This document shows positions 8,212-16,800 of a stretch of 64,000 nt of DNA, in pieces (positions within the stretch are counted from its first letter, which is position 1; each line of letters starts with the position of its first letter). The stretch comes from Burkholderiaceae bacterium 16. Its GTDB lineage: Bacteria; Pseudomonadota; Gammaproteobacteria; Burkholderiales; Burkholderiaceae. The stretch spans positions 22,661 through 86,660 of the forward strand of contig JYOD01000011.1 of the NCBI GenBank assembly GCA_000955785.1. Reading direction: 5' to 3'. The notes beneath the pieces were generated by a model. That model did not search any database and was not told where the DNA came from. It was given only the letters and a program-made list of their open reading frames with translations. The translations under genes and the position numbers were made by a program.

Positions 8212-9585
8212 TTATTTCGCCTTCAGAAACTCCCCCACCTCCAGCAACACCAACTCATTGTCGTCCGCCTTGTCAGGCTCGCGGCTGCTGGAAAACGGCA
8301 GGTTGTTGTCGTTGCCAACCACGATATGGGTGGGGTTCACCACGTCTACGTTCTCGATCGTGAAGAACGGGAGCTTGAGCACACCGTCGTTGAGCGGCTT
8401 GCGGGCCAGCTTGTCGGGGTCGGCGATATTGAGCAGGTCGATATAGCCGATCTTGCGCACCGCGCCGCCGGCGTTGGCATCGGTCAGCTCAACCTTGTAG
8501 ATGCGCTTGAACCTGGCGATGTCGGAGAAGCAGTCGCTGCGCTTCTGGCCTTCGGGGCAGGCCTTGTCGGCCGTGCCTTCGCCGTTGTCGCGTTCGATGA
8601 TCAGCCCTGTGGTGGCGTCGATCATGTTGAAGTCGCCAATGGCGTTGCCGTTGGCTTCCAGCGGATACTTCCACGAGCGGCCCGTCCATTTGCCGGCCTG
8701 GGTGTCGAACTCCAGCACGCGCAGGGTTTCCTTGCCGTCGGTGCGTTCGAAGTCCTTGGCCTGGGCGTTCCAGACCGGGCCTTCAAGTAGCGCATAGAGC
8801 TTGCTGCCGTCGGGCGACGAGGCCATGCCTTCGAAGCCCTTTGAGCGCTTGACCTGGAAATCCACCGAGCCACCCGGCACGCCGGGCGTGGTTACAGCGG
8901 GGTGGTCGGGTGAGCGCACGGGCTTGCCGTCGACCAGCGTGTCGTACACGGCCAGCACCTTGCCTTGCAGGTCGGCCTTGATCAGGAAGGGGCCGAATTC
9001 GTCGCCGATCCACAGCGCGCCGCCGGCGAACTGGAAGCTCTCGGTGTCGAAGTCCGATCCCGTCAGGTAGCGCTGTTTGGTCCCTTCGTGGACGATGCGG
9101 AAGGGTACTTTCTTGTCCGGATCGTGCAGGAACACGGTGCCGAGGCGCTGAAGCTTGCCGCTCTTGAAGTCCACCTTGTAGTGGTTCAGGTAGAGCATGA
9201 AGTCGGGCGAGTTGGCCTTGCTGCCGGCGCCGTTGTCGGTCAGCACCCAGAAGCTGCCGTCAGCCATGTGCTTGATGCCGGAATGCCCTTGCAGCGGCTG
9301 GCCCCCGAAGGGCACGGAGACCCCCGTGGGCCGGTTGTTCGACTGGCCTTCCACACTGCCCAGCTTTTCCACGCGCGCGCCGGTGGTGAATTTGCCGCTT
9401 GCCTGCAGGTCCTGCGGCGCATCCTTGGGCGCGGCAATGAAGCTCTCGGCCGGCAGGATGGCATGGCCGGCCAGGGTCGCGGGGTAGGCGGGCGCGGCGG
9501 CCGTCTGTGCCACGGCGGGCAGGGCCCACGCGGCAGCGGTGATGGTGATTACGGCAGTGACAGTCGCGGACGGAAGCATGCGCAT
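8212..9585 (-). CDS. Secreted esterase-like/phytase-like family protein
   Basis: This protein of about 457 residues belongs to the phytase-like (esterase-like activity of phytase) beta-propeller family. Family-type segments are HSGIKHMADGSFWVLTDNG, SDFDTESFQFAGG and ALWIGDEFGPFLIKADLQG. From the ATG at 9585 the N-terminus is a signal peptide (VITITAAAWALPAVAQ-T), so export to the periplasm or outside is expected. In-frame ATGs at 9579 and 9624 are alternatives and no ribosome site decides between them. The substrate is unknown, and members are usually annotated only by fold. It is convergent with livF across a shared terminator. Confidence 0.8.
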   Translation of the reverse strand: MRMLPSATVTAVITITAAAWALPAVAQTAAAPAYPATLAGHAILPAESFIAAPKDAPQDLQASGKFTTGARVEKLGSVEGQSNNRPTGVSVPFGGQPLQGHSGIKHMADGSFWVLTDNGAGSKANSPDFMLYLNHYKVDFKSGKLQRLGTVFLHDPDKKVPFRIVHEGTKQRYLTGSDFDTESFQFAGGALWIGDEFGPFLIKADLQGKVLAVYDTLVDGKPVRSPDHPAVTTPGVPGGSVDFQVKRSKGFEGMASSPDGSKLYALLEGPVWNAQAKDFERTDGKETLRVLEFDTQAGKWTGRSWKYPLEANGNAIGDFNMIDATTGLIIERDNGEGTADKACPEGQKRSDCFSDIARFKRIYKVELTDANAGGAVRKIGYIDLLNIADPDKLARKPLNDGVLKLPFFTIENVDVVNPTHIVVGNDNNLPFSSSREPDKADDNELVLLEVGEFLKAK

Positions 9586-9700
9586 GTAGGTGAACAATCG
9601 AGTCGAAAGACCACTACGATGCATGGTCAGCGTGACGGCGGCATGAAAGGAGCGTGACGGGAGCATGACAGGCAAGTGTCTCCGGCGCTCGTGGAGCGGC

Positions 9701-9895
9701 AATCACTTCGCTGAGTTGCAGCAGATCGACGAGGTTTTCGACGAGGCTGCCATGTGCGGTGCGCAGGTGGCCTGCCTTGGCCTTGCGGCGGCGCGTCATG
9801 CGGGATTGCCGGTGCAGGGCAGGTGTGTCGGCATCGTGATCAGCGGCGGCAATGTCGACCTTCCGCGCTATGCGGAATTGCTCTCGGCATGTTGA
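9701..9895 (+). pseudogene. C-terminal remnant of a threonine/serine dehydratase-like PLP enzyme
   Basis: A 76-residue open frame starting at 9665 ends in CLGLAAARHAG and then VGIVISGGNVDL, which resemble the C-terminal end of serine/threonine dehydratases (fold type II PLP enzymes). The catalytic lysine region and PLP-binding glycine loop are missing, and nothing upstream on this strand supplies them because the phytase-like gene occupies it. The boundary of homology is uncertain, probably about 9750. This looks like the decayed 3' end of a lost gene. Confidence 0.55.
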
Positions 9896-9967
9896 AGGGG
9901 CGCGACGGATGACCAGAGGCCTGGCCGGTCACCGGACATGGCACGCCCGGGGTGCGTGGCTAACGCG

Positions 9968-11503
9968 TCAGCGGGCTGGCGCTTCTTGCGCGAGCGGCGA
10001 GGCCGTGGCCGTGGCCTGGTCGGCCGCCGGCTTGCAGTTGAACGGCATGTCTTCATAGTCGACCAGCCGGGTTTTCCGTACCAGCCGGTAGCCGAGCCAG
10101 AGCAACAGGAACAGCGGCACGCCAATATAGGTGCCGACAATCTCCATCCAGCGCCCGCGCACGTCGGTGAAGGCCTGGTAGTTCTGGCCCAGCACGATCA
10201 CCACGCACAGCACGATGGCAAAGATCGGGCCGAAGGGATAGAGCGGCGAGCGGTAGGCCAGGTCGGACGCGTTGAAGCCCTGGTGCACCAGCCCGCGGCG
10301 GAAGCGGTAGTGGCTGACAGCGATGCCGAGCCAGGCGATAAAGCCGGTCATGCCGGACGTGTTGAGCAGCCACAGGTAAACCGCCTTGTCGCCAAACAGC
10401 GAGCTGAGGAAGCACAGGGCGCCGATGGCGGTGGTGGCGAACAGGGCGTTGTAGGGCACGCCGCTGGCCGAGAGCCGGGCGAGCGCTCGTGGCGCGCGGC
10501 CGCTAACGGCCAAGCCGTACAGGATCCGCGTGGAAGCGTACATGCTGGAGGTGCCGGCGGAGAGCAGCGCGGTCAGCACCACGGCGTTCATCAGCCCGGC
10601 GGCGAAGGCCAGGCCGGCGTGGCGGAACACCAGCGCGAAGGGGCTGACGCCGATGTCGGTGACGTCGTTGCGCAGCAGGCTGGGGTCGGTGTAGGGGATC
10701 AGCACGCCGATGATGAGGATCGCCAGCACATAGAACAGCAGGATGCGCCAGAAGGTCTGGCGGATGGCGCGCGGGATGGTGCGTGCCGGGTCAGCGGCTT
10801 CGCCGGCGGCCACGCCGACGGTTTCCGTGCCCTGGAAGGAGAACCCTGCGATCATGGCCACGCCGAACATGGCAGGGATGCCGCCGACGAACGGCGCATC
10901 GCCAATCGTGAAGTTCTGCCAGCCGGACTGCGGACCGCCCTGCATGATGCCGAAGATCATCATCAGCCCCGCTGCTAGGAAGATCAGGATCGTGGCCACC
11001 TTGATCAGCGCGAACCAGTATTCGGCCTCGCCGAAGCCGCGTACCGAGAAGGCGTTCAGGCCGAACATCAGCAGCAGGAAGCCCGCACTCCAGACCACGC
11101 CGGAGACATGCGGGAACCAGTACTGCATCACCAGTTGCGCCGCCACGAGTTCCACGGCAATGGTCACGGCCAGGCTGAACCAGTAGCTCCAGCCGAGGGC
11201 GAAGCCGAAGCCTTCCTCCACATAGAGCGCGCTGTAGGTGACAAAGGAGCCGGCCACCGGCATATGCACGGCGAGTTCGCCCAGGCTTGTCATCAGGCAA
11301 TACACCATCAGGCCGATCAGGCAATACATCAGCAGCGCGCCGCCGGGTCCCGCCTGGGAGATCGACGCGCCGGAGGCCACGAACAGCCCGGTGCCGACCG
11401 CGCCGCCAATGGCGATCATGGTCAGGTGGCGGGCTTTGAGTTTGCGCTGCAGGTCGTCGTGCTCGACGATGGGGTGCTGGTGAGGATGAGGATGGGAAGA
11501 CAT
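9968..11503 (-). CDS. lysP: Lysine-specific amino acid permease (APC superfamily)
   Basis: This 511-aa protein is a 12-helix amino acid/proton symporter very like E. coli LysP. Matching segments are LKARHLTMIAIGGAVGTGLF, ASGASISQAGPGGALL, VEEGFGFALGWSYW, IPYTDPSLLRNDV and LNTSGMTGFIAWLGIAVSHY. The N-terminus is His-rich (HPHPHQHP) and the C-terminus has an Ala/Thr-rich tail. The ATG at 11503 is preferred; a GTG three codons upstream is possible. It is transcribed leftwards, alone, with a 534-bp intergenic region upstream. Lysine specificity is inferred from close similarity; a broader basic amino acid range is possible. Confidence 0.85.
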   Translation of the reverse strand: MSSHPHPHQHPIVEHDDLQRKLKARHLTMIAIGGAVGTGLFVASGASISQAGPGGALLMYCLIGLMVYCLMTSLGELAVHMPVAGSFVTYSALYVEEGFGFALGWSYWFSLAVTIAVELVAAQLVMQYWFPHVSGVVWSAGFLLLMFGLNAFSVRGFGEAEYWFALIKVATILIFLAAGLMMIFGIMQGGPQSGWQNFTIGDAPFVGGIPAMFGVAMIAGFSFQGTETVGVAAGEAADPARTIPRAIRQTFWRILLFYVLAILIIGVLIPYTDPSLLRNDVTDIGVSPFALVFRHAGLAFAAGLMNAVVLTALLSAGTSSMYASTRILYGLAVSGRAPRALARLSASGVPYNALFATTAIGALCFLSSLFGDKAVYLWLLNTSGMTGFIAWLGIAVSHYRFRRGLVHQGFNASDLAYRSPLYPFGPIFAIVLCVVIVLGQNYQAFTDVRGRWMEIVGTYIGVPLFLLLWLGYRLVRKTRLVDYEDMPFNCKPAADQATATASPLAQEAPAR

Positions 11504-11590
11504 CAGGGTCACTGGAACTTCGGCGGGCGGGGCCGCGGCTTCGGCACGGGCGACGCCTTGTGGGGCGCCCGAGCGGGCAAAGGGCGCGAG

Positions 11591-11612
11591 TTTACCGGGT
11601 TATCCGGGTAAA
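11591..11612. promoter_or_regulatory. Inverted repeat TTTACC-N10-GGTAAA upstream of lysP
   Basis: Perfect 6-bp arms flank a 10-bp spacer, 88 bp upstream of the lysP start. A further half-site (TTTACCC) occurs near 11716. Placement suits an operator for lysP, but no regulator is known for it here. Confidence 0.35.
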
Positions 11613-11987
11613 TCCGAGGGTTATGGCGGTTTATGTCAGGAAAGTCGCCTACTGTGACTAGAGGCATTCGTCAGGAGTTGGGGGAATGTGCTGCATGGGG
11701 CATGGCGGTCGGGATTTACCCTAGCTTTCCGGGTGCCTTTCTCAGCTTGAATGCACGCCGGTGAGCTCGCCCATGAACCGGGCGCATGGCGCCACCGGAC
11801 GGGCCCCAAAATGAAATTGAACGACCGTGCTATTTTGTGTATGCTTGTCCCGCTTGCACCGGCGGCACCAGGGGCGGGCACCGGCAAAGGGGCGCTGGCA
11901 TGCGTTCCCCGGCAGCCGGGCGGTGGTCAGGCGGAGCACGGCGGCGTTGGCCGCGCTGGCGCTTTCCACAGCGCGCAGAACAACATA

Positions 11988-12003
11988 ATTCGAGAATTCG
12001 AAT
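11988..12003. promoter_or_regulatory. Inverted repeat ATTCGA-N4-TCGAAT upstream of fadB
   Basis: A perfect 6+6 inverted repeat with a 4-bp centre (GAAT) lies 34 bp before the fadB start codon, in an AT-rich patch unlike its surroundings. Position and symmetry suit a repressor operator, for example of a TetR-family fatty-acid regulator. The identity of the regulator is not visible in the window. Confidence 0.45.
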
Positions 12004-12037
12004 CCCGAGACAACATCCAGTTACCAAAGGAACCAGC

Positions 12038-14119
12038 ATGACAGCGCAGTATCAGGTTCAGGACGGCGTAGCCGTCATCACGCTCGACAATCCCCCCGTG
12101 AACGGCCTGGGTCTCAGCACCCGGCTCGGCATCGTCGAAGGCATGACCCGTGCGCTGGACGATGCGGCCGTCAAGGCCATCGTCATTACCGGCGCCGGCA
12201 AGGCTTTTTCCGGCGGCGCGGACATCCGTGAATTCAATACGCCCAAGGCCACCCAGGAGCCGACGCTGCATTCGGTGATCAAGGTGGTGGAAGGTTCGGG
12301 TAAGCCGGTCGTGGCGGCGATCCATTCCGTGGCCATGGGCGGCGGCCTGGAACTGGCGCTGGGTTGTAACTACCGTGTGGCTTCGAAGGGCGCGCAGATC
12401 GCCCTGCCGGAAGTGAAGCTGGGCCTGCTGCCCGGCGCCGGCGGCACGCAGCGCCTGCCGCGCGTGATCGGCCTGGAAGCCGCCCTGAACATGATTGTCT
12501 CGGGTAATGCCATCCCCAGCGAGAAGTTTGCCGGTACCAAGCTGTTCGACGAGATCGTCGACGGCGACGTGCTGCCCGCGGCCGTGGCCTTTGCCAAGAC
12601 GGCGGCGGCCAACCCCGGCCCGTACCCGAAGGTGCGCGACCTGAAGGTCAAGCACGAGAACGCGGAAGGCTTCATCGCCTTTGCCCGCAACACCGTCGCA
12701 GCCGTCGCCAAGAACTTCCCCGCGCCGCTGAAGTGCGTGGACGCCGTGGCAGCCTCGCTCAAGCCGTTCGATGCCGGCCTGAAGGACGAGCGCGAAGGCT
12801 TCATGTACCTGATCACCACGCCGGAATCGCGCGCGCTGCGCCACGCCTTCTTTGGCGAGCGTGCCGCCAGCAAGATCCCCGACGTGCCGGAAGGCACCGC
12901 CACCCGCAAGCTCGAGAAGATCGCTGTGATCGGCGCGGGCACCATGGGAGGTGGCATCACCATGAACTTCCTGAACGCCGGCATCCCGGTGATCATGCTG
13001 GAAACCAAGCAGGAAGCGCTGGACCGTGGCGTGGCCACCATCCGCAAGAACTACGAAAACAGCGCCAAGAAGGGCAAGCTCACGCAGGAGAAGGTCGAGC
13101 AGCGCATGGGCCTGCTGACCACCACGCTGTCCTATGACGAGATCAAGGACGCGGACATGGTCATCGAAGCCGTGTTCGAGGAAATGGGCGTCAAGGAAAT
13201 CGTCTTCAAGAAGCTGGATGAAGTGATGAAGCAGGGCGCGATCCTGGCTTCCAACACCTCCACGCTGGACGTCAACAAGATCGCTTCCTTCACCAAGCGT
13301 CCGCAAGACGTGGTCGGCATGCACTTCTTCAGCCCGGCCAACGTGATGAAGCTGCTGGAAGTGGTGCGCGGCGAAAAGACCGGCAAGGACGTGCTGGCCA
13401 CGGTCATGCAGGTCGCCAAGAAGATCAAGAAGACCGCCGTGGTGTCGGGTGTGTGCGACGGCTTTATCGGCAACCGCATGATCGAGCAGTACAGCCGCCA
13501 GGCTGGCTACCTGCTGGACGAAGGCGCGCTGCCGGAGCAAGTGGACAAGGCCATCGAGAAGTTCGGCTTTGCCATGGGCCCGTTCCGCATGGGCGACCTG
13601 GCCGGCAACGACATCGGCTGGGCCATCCGCAAGCGCCGCGCCGTGGACAAGCCGGACATCCAGTACTCGAAGACCGCCGACCTGCTGTGCGAACAGGGCC
13701 GCTATGGCCAGAAGACCGGCGCGGGCTGGTACGACTACAAGGCGGGCGACCGCAAGCCGTACCCGAACCAGCAGGTCAACGACATGATCGTGCAGCACTC
13801 GAAGGACCTGGGCATCACCCGCCGCAAGATTTCCGATGAGGAAATCGTCGAGCGCCTGGTGTTCGCGCTGGTCAACGAAGGCGCCAAGATCCTGGAAGAG
13901 GGCATTGCCTCCAAGGCCTCGGATATCGACATGGTCTACCTGACCGGCTACGGCTTCCCGCTGTTCCGCGGCGGCCCGATGCTGTACGCGGACCAGGTTG
14001 GCCTGTTCAACGTGGCGCAGTCGATGGCGCGCTATGCCAAGGGCTACCACGGCGAAGCCTGGAAGCCGGCAGCGCTGCTGGAGAAGCTGGCTGCCGAGGG
14101 CAAGGGCTTCAACGGCTAA
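12038..14119 (+). CDS. fadB: Bifunctional enoyl-CoA hydratase/3-hydroxyacyl-CoA dehydrogenase (FadB/FadJ type)
   Basis: This 693-aa protein catalyses steps two and three of beta-oxidation. The N-terminal crotonase domain (residues 1-about 190) has the oxyanion-hole segments GAGKAFSGGADIREF and AMGGGLELALGCNYRVA, and LPEVKLGLLPGAGGTQRLPR. The dehydrogenase part begins with the NAD-binding VIGAGTMGGGI (about residue 300) and contains HFFSPANVMKLLEVV and GFIGNRM. The start at 12038 has an AAAGGA ribosome site and matches the crotonase start; the longer upstream frame is spurious. It heads the run fadB-pncA-thiolase-thioesterase. The gene set resembles a beta-oxidation operon described in Ralstonia eutropha H16 (from memory). 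Confidence 0.93.
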   Translation: MTAQYQVQDGVAVITLDNPPVNGLGLSTRLGIVEGMTRALDDAAVKAIVITGAGKAFSGGADIREFNTPKATQEPTLHSVIKVVEGSGKPVVAAIHSVAMGGGLELALGCNYRVASKGAQIALPEVKLGLLPGAGGTQRLPRVIGLEAALNMIVSGNAIPSEKFAGTKLFDEIVDGDVLPAAVAFAKTAAANPGPYPKVRDLKVKHENAEGFIAFARNTVAAVAKNFPAPLKCVDAVAASLKPFDAGLKDEREGFMYLITTPESRALRHAFFGERAASKIPDVPEGTATRKLEKIAVIGAGTMGGGITMNFLNAGIPVIMLETKQEALDRGVATIRKNYENSAKKGKLTQEKVEQRMGLLTTTLSYDEIKDADMVIEAVFEEMGVKEIVFKKLDEVMKQGAILASNTSTLDVNKIASFTKRPQDVVGMHFFSPANVMKLLEVVRGEKTGKDVLATVMQVAKKIKKTAVVSGVCDGFIGNRMIEQYSRQAGYLLDEGALPEQVDKAIEKFGFAMGPFRMGDLAGNDIGWAIRKRRAVDKPDIQYSKTADLLCEQGRYGQKTGAGWYDYKAGDRKPYPNQQVNDMIVQHSKDLGITRRKISDEEIVERLVFALVNEGAKILEEGIASKASDIDMVYLTGYGFPLFRGGPMLYADQVGLFNVAQSMARYAKGYHGEAWKPAALLEKLAAEGKGFNG

Positions 14120-14141
14120 GCATAGCCAGCGGCGATTCGAT

Positions 14142-14168
14142 CCTGCGCGGCCAGGCTGGCCGCGCAGG
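14142..14168. terminator. Hairpin after fadB
   Basis: A perfect 12-bp stem (CCTGCGCGGCCA / TGGCCGCGCAGG) with a 3-nt loop begins 23 bp after the fadB stop and is followed by only a short T-run (GTTTCC). It could cause partial termination or mark the mRNA end; nicotinamidase starts 47 bp further on. Confidence 0.5.
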
Positions 14169-14215
14169 GTTTCCACCACAGATCGCAAACCGGTCACAAA
14201 GCGAGGAGTAGCGGC

Positions 14216-14848
14216 ATGGCCAAGCAATACGGCCCGGAAGATTGCCTGCTGGTCATCGACGTGCAGAACGATTTCATGCCCGGCGGCGCGCTTGCCGTGG
14301 CGCAGGGCGATGAAGTCGTGCCCGTGATCAACCGCCTCGCGGCGGCGTTTGCGCATGTGGTGCTGACGCAGGACTGGCATCCCGCCGGCCACATTTCGTT
14401 TGCCGCCAACCATGCCGGCACGCAGGAGTTCCAGACCGTGGCGTTGCCCTATGGCCAGCAAGTCTTGTGGCCCACGCACTGCGTGCAGGGCACCCGTGGC
14501 GCGGCGCTGCATGCGGGGCTGGATGTGCCGCACGCGCAGATGGTGATCCGCAAGGGCCATCACCGCGAGGTGGACAGCTATTCGGCCTTCATGGAGGCCG
14601 ATCGCACCACCCCGACCGGGCTTGCCGGCTACTTGCGCGAGCGCGCCGTGCGCAGGGTGTTTTGCGTGGGACTGGCAACGGATTACTGCGTTGCCTGGAG
14701 CGCGCTCGATGCCCGCGCGGCGGGGTTCGAGGCCATCGTGGTCGAGGACGCCTGCCGCGCCATCGACCTCGGCGGATCGCTGGCCCGTGCGTGGCAAGAC
14801 CTGCAAGCCGCGGGCGTGCAGCGCCTGCAGTCGGCCGGCCTGTCCTGA
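14216..14848 (+). CDS. pncA: Nicotinamidase (pyrazinamidase)
   Basis: This 210-aa isochorismatase-fold hydrolase converts nicotinamide to nicotinate and ammonia for NAD salvage. The catalytic triad is visible as Asp15 (VIDVQNDF), Lys113 (VIRKGHH) and Cys158 (GLATDYCVAW). The metal-binding DWHPAGH segment is at residues 53-59. A GAGGAG ribosome site precedes the ATG. The gene is set between fadB and the thiolase, an odd place for a cofactor gene, unless NAD demand during beta-oxidation links them. Length and motifs fit PncA well. Confidence 0.92.
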   Translation: MAKQYGPEDCLLVIDVQNDFMPGGALAVAQGDEVVPVINRLAAAFAHVVLTQDWHPAGHISFAANHAGTQEFQTVALPYGQQVLWPTHCVQGTRGAALHAGLDVPHAQMVIRKGHHREVDSYSAFMEADRTTPTGLAGYLRERAVRRVFCVGLATDYCVAWSALDARAAGFEAIVVEDACRAIDLGGSLARAWQDLQAAGVQRLQSAGLS

Positions 14849-14976
14849 AACGGAAGAATCGCCAAGCCAACTCAAGCTAACCCGGCTGAACCCAGCCAAC
14901 GACATATTGCATGACACTGCCGGACGTGAACGCACGCCGCAGGTCACCAGATACCAGAGATACCGAGGAGCAAGAC

Positions 14977-16155
14977 ATGAAAGAGGCAGTCATCGTTTCC
15001 ACCGCACGGACCGGCCTGGCCAAGAGCTGGAAGGGCGGTTTCAATATGACCCACGGCGCCACCCTGGGCGGCCATGCGGTCCAGCACGCCATCGCCCGCG
15101 CCAAGATCGACGCCGCTGAAGTGGAAGACGTGCTGATGGGCTGTGCTAATCCGGAAGGCGCCACCGGCGCCAACATCGCGCGGCAGATCGCCCTGCGCGC
15201 CGGCTGCCCGGTCACCGTGCCCGGCGCCACCGTCAACCGCTTCTGCTCGTCCGGCCTGCAGACCATCGCCATGGCCGCGCAGCGCGTGATCGCCGATGAA
15301 GGCGACATCTTCGTGGCCGGCGGCGTGGAAAGCATCTCCTGCGTGCAGCAGGAAATGAACCGCCACATGATCCAGGAAAGCTGGCTGACCAAGAACAAGC
15401 CGGAAATCTACTGGAACATGCTGCAGACCGCCGAGAACGTGGCCAAGCGCTACAACATCTCGCGCGAGCGCCAGGACGAGTACGGTGTGCGCAGCCAGCA
15501 ACGCGCCTTCGCCGCCCTGGAAGCCGGCAAGTTCAACGACGAAATCGTGCCGATCACGGTGCTCGCAGGCGTGGCCGACAAGGCCACCGGCCAGCTGATG
15601 ACCAAGGAAGTCACGGTCTCGGCCGACGAAGGCATTCGCGGCGACACCACGCTGGAAGCCGTGTCCAAGATCCGCACCGCCATGCCCGGCGGCGTGGTTT
15701 CGGCCGGTAACGCATCGCAATTCTCCGACGGCGCTTCGGCAGTCGTGGTGATGGACGCCAAGGTGGCCGAGGCCAAGGGCCTGCAGCCGCTGGGCGCCTT
15801 CCGCGGCTTCGCCGTGGCCGGTTGCGAGCCTGACGAAATGGGCATCGGCCCGGTGTTCGCGGTGCCCAAGCTGCTGAAGAAGGCCGGCCTGACCGTGGCC
15901 GACATCGGCCTGTGGGAACTCAACGAAGCCTTTGCCGTGCAGGTGCTGTACTGCGCCGACACGCTGGGCATCCCGATGGACCGCCTCAACGTCAACGGCG
16001 GCGCCATCGCGGTGGGCCACCCCTACGGCGTGTCCGGCGCCCGCCTGGTCGGCCACGCGCTGATCGAAGGCAAGCGCCGCGGCGTCAAGTACGTGGTGGT
16101 GACCATGTGCATCGGCGGCGGCCAGGGTGCTGCCGGCCTGTTCGAAGTCCTCTGA
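14977..16155 (+). CDS. Acetyl-CoA acyltransferase (thiolase)
   Basis: This 392-aa type II thiolase cleaves 3-ketoacyl-CoA to acetyl-CoA plus a shortened acyl-CoA, or runs the reverse condensation. The nucleophilic Cys is in [10 protein letters not shown] (about residue 90), the His in [15 protein letters not shown] (about 350) and the acid/base Cys in [10 protein letters not shown] (about 380). The position after the His-Pro is Tyr, where GHPLG is usual. The ATG at 14977 has a GAGGAG ribosome site. Its place downstream of fadB argues for FadA function in fatty-acid breakdown; a biosynthetic PhaA-type role is less likely. Confidence 0.9.
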   Translation: MKEAVIVSTARTGLAKSWKGGFNMTHGATLGGHAVQHAIARAKIDAAEVEDVLMGCANPEGATGANIARQIALRAGCPVTVPGATVNRFCSSGLQTIAMAAQRVIADEGDIFVAGGVESISCVQQEMNRHMIQESWLTKNKPEIYWNMLQTAENVAKRYNISRERQDEYGVRSQQRAFAALEAGKFNDEIVPITVLAGVADKATGQLMTKEVTVSADEGIRGDTTLEAVSKIRTAMPGGVVSAGNASQFSDGASAVVVMDAKVAEAKGLQPLGAFRGFAVAGCEPDEMGIGPVFAVPKLLKKAGLTVADIGLWELNEAFAVQVLYCADTLGIPMDRLNVNGGAIAVGHPYGVSGARLVGHALIEGKRRGVKYVVVTMCIGGGQGAAGLFEVL

Positions 16156-16171
16156 GCGCCAGGGCGAGACC

Positions 16172-16600
16172 GTGAGCGAGCAAGCGGATGCCCTGCTGGC
16201 GCATGGCCGGGAGGTGCTGGCCAGCCAGCCCTTCTCGGTGCTGGTCGGCACGGAGCTGGCCGCGCTCTCGCCTGGCCGTGCCGAACTGCGCCTGGCCATC
16301 CGGCCGGACCTGCAGCAACAGTACGGCTTCCTGCACGGGGGCGTGGTCAGCTATATGGCCGACAATGCGCTCACCTATGCGGGCGGCGCGGCCATGGCCG
16401 CGCCTGTGGTGACTTCGGAGTACAAGATCAACTACCTGCGTCCGGCGATCGGCGAAATGCTGATTGCCCGCGCCGAATGCCTCAGCCGGGGCCGCCAGCA
16501 GGCGGTGGTACGGTGCGATGTATTCGTGCTCAAGGATGGCGAGGAAAAGCTCTGCGCGGTAGCGCAGGGCACCATCGCCCGCATGGGCGAAGGCAGCTAG
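16172..16600 (+). CDS. Hotdog-fold acyl-CoA thioesterase (PaaI/YigI-like)
   Basis: This 142-aa hotdog protein would hydrolyse acyl-CoA thioesters. It has the family segment YGFLHGGVVSYMADNALTYAGG at about residues 50-71, with the catalytic-region HGG. A GTG at 16172, 16 bp after the thiolase stop, is the likely start; an in-frame ATG at 16127 would overlap the thiolase by nearly 30 bp. It may release CoA from dead-end intermediates of the pathway. A strong terminator follows. Confidence 0.82.
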   Translation: MSEQADALLAHGREVLASQPFSVLVGTELAALSPGRAELRLAIRPDLQQQYGFLHGGVVSYMADNALTYAGGAAMAAPVVTSEYKINYLRPAIGEMLIARAECLSRGRQQAVVRCDVFVLKDGEEKLCAVAQGTIARMGEGS

Positions 16601-16621
16601 CAGTACGGCAACGGAGGGAAG

Positions 16622-16644
16622 GGCGCGCGAGCGCCTTTTTCTTT
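16622..16644 (+). terminator. Rho-independent terminator after the thioesterase gene
   Basis: The stem GGCGC / GCGCC with a GCGA tetraloop is followed directly by T5CT3. It lies 21 bp after the stop codon and separates the fadB-thioesterase group from the acyl-CoA dehydrogenase gene. Confidence 0.8.
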
Positions 16645-16800
16645 CCCCGTGCCATTTACAGAATTAGCAGAATTTGCGGCGCGCCATGCAGCGTGCCGTT
16701 GTGGAGACAGCGACGATCCATGCCGCGAGGCCGCCACTGGTGCCAACGCCGGGTCGCGCATCTTTGATTTTCCCTTTCAGTCTGGGAGCCGTTTCCTGCC

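Larger units (their letters stand above)
11504..12037. other. Long divergent intergenic region between lysP and fadB
   Basis: About 530 bp carry no convincing gene; open frames on both strands here lack family features and ribosome sites. It must contain the promoters of lysP and of the beta-oxidation operon. Two inverted repeats, annotated separately at 11591-11612 and 11988-12003, are the only clear structure. Confidence 0.5.

Noticed and set aside
11927..14947. Open frame of about 1006 codons on the minus strand opposite fadB, pncA and thiolase
   Set aside because: It mirrors the GC-rich third positions of well supported plus-strand genes, has no family motifs and a His/Arg/Gly-rich composition typical of antisense frames.
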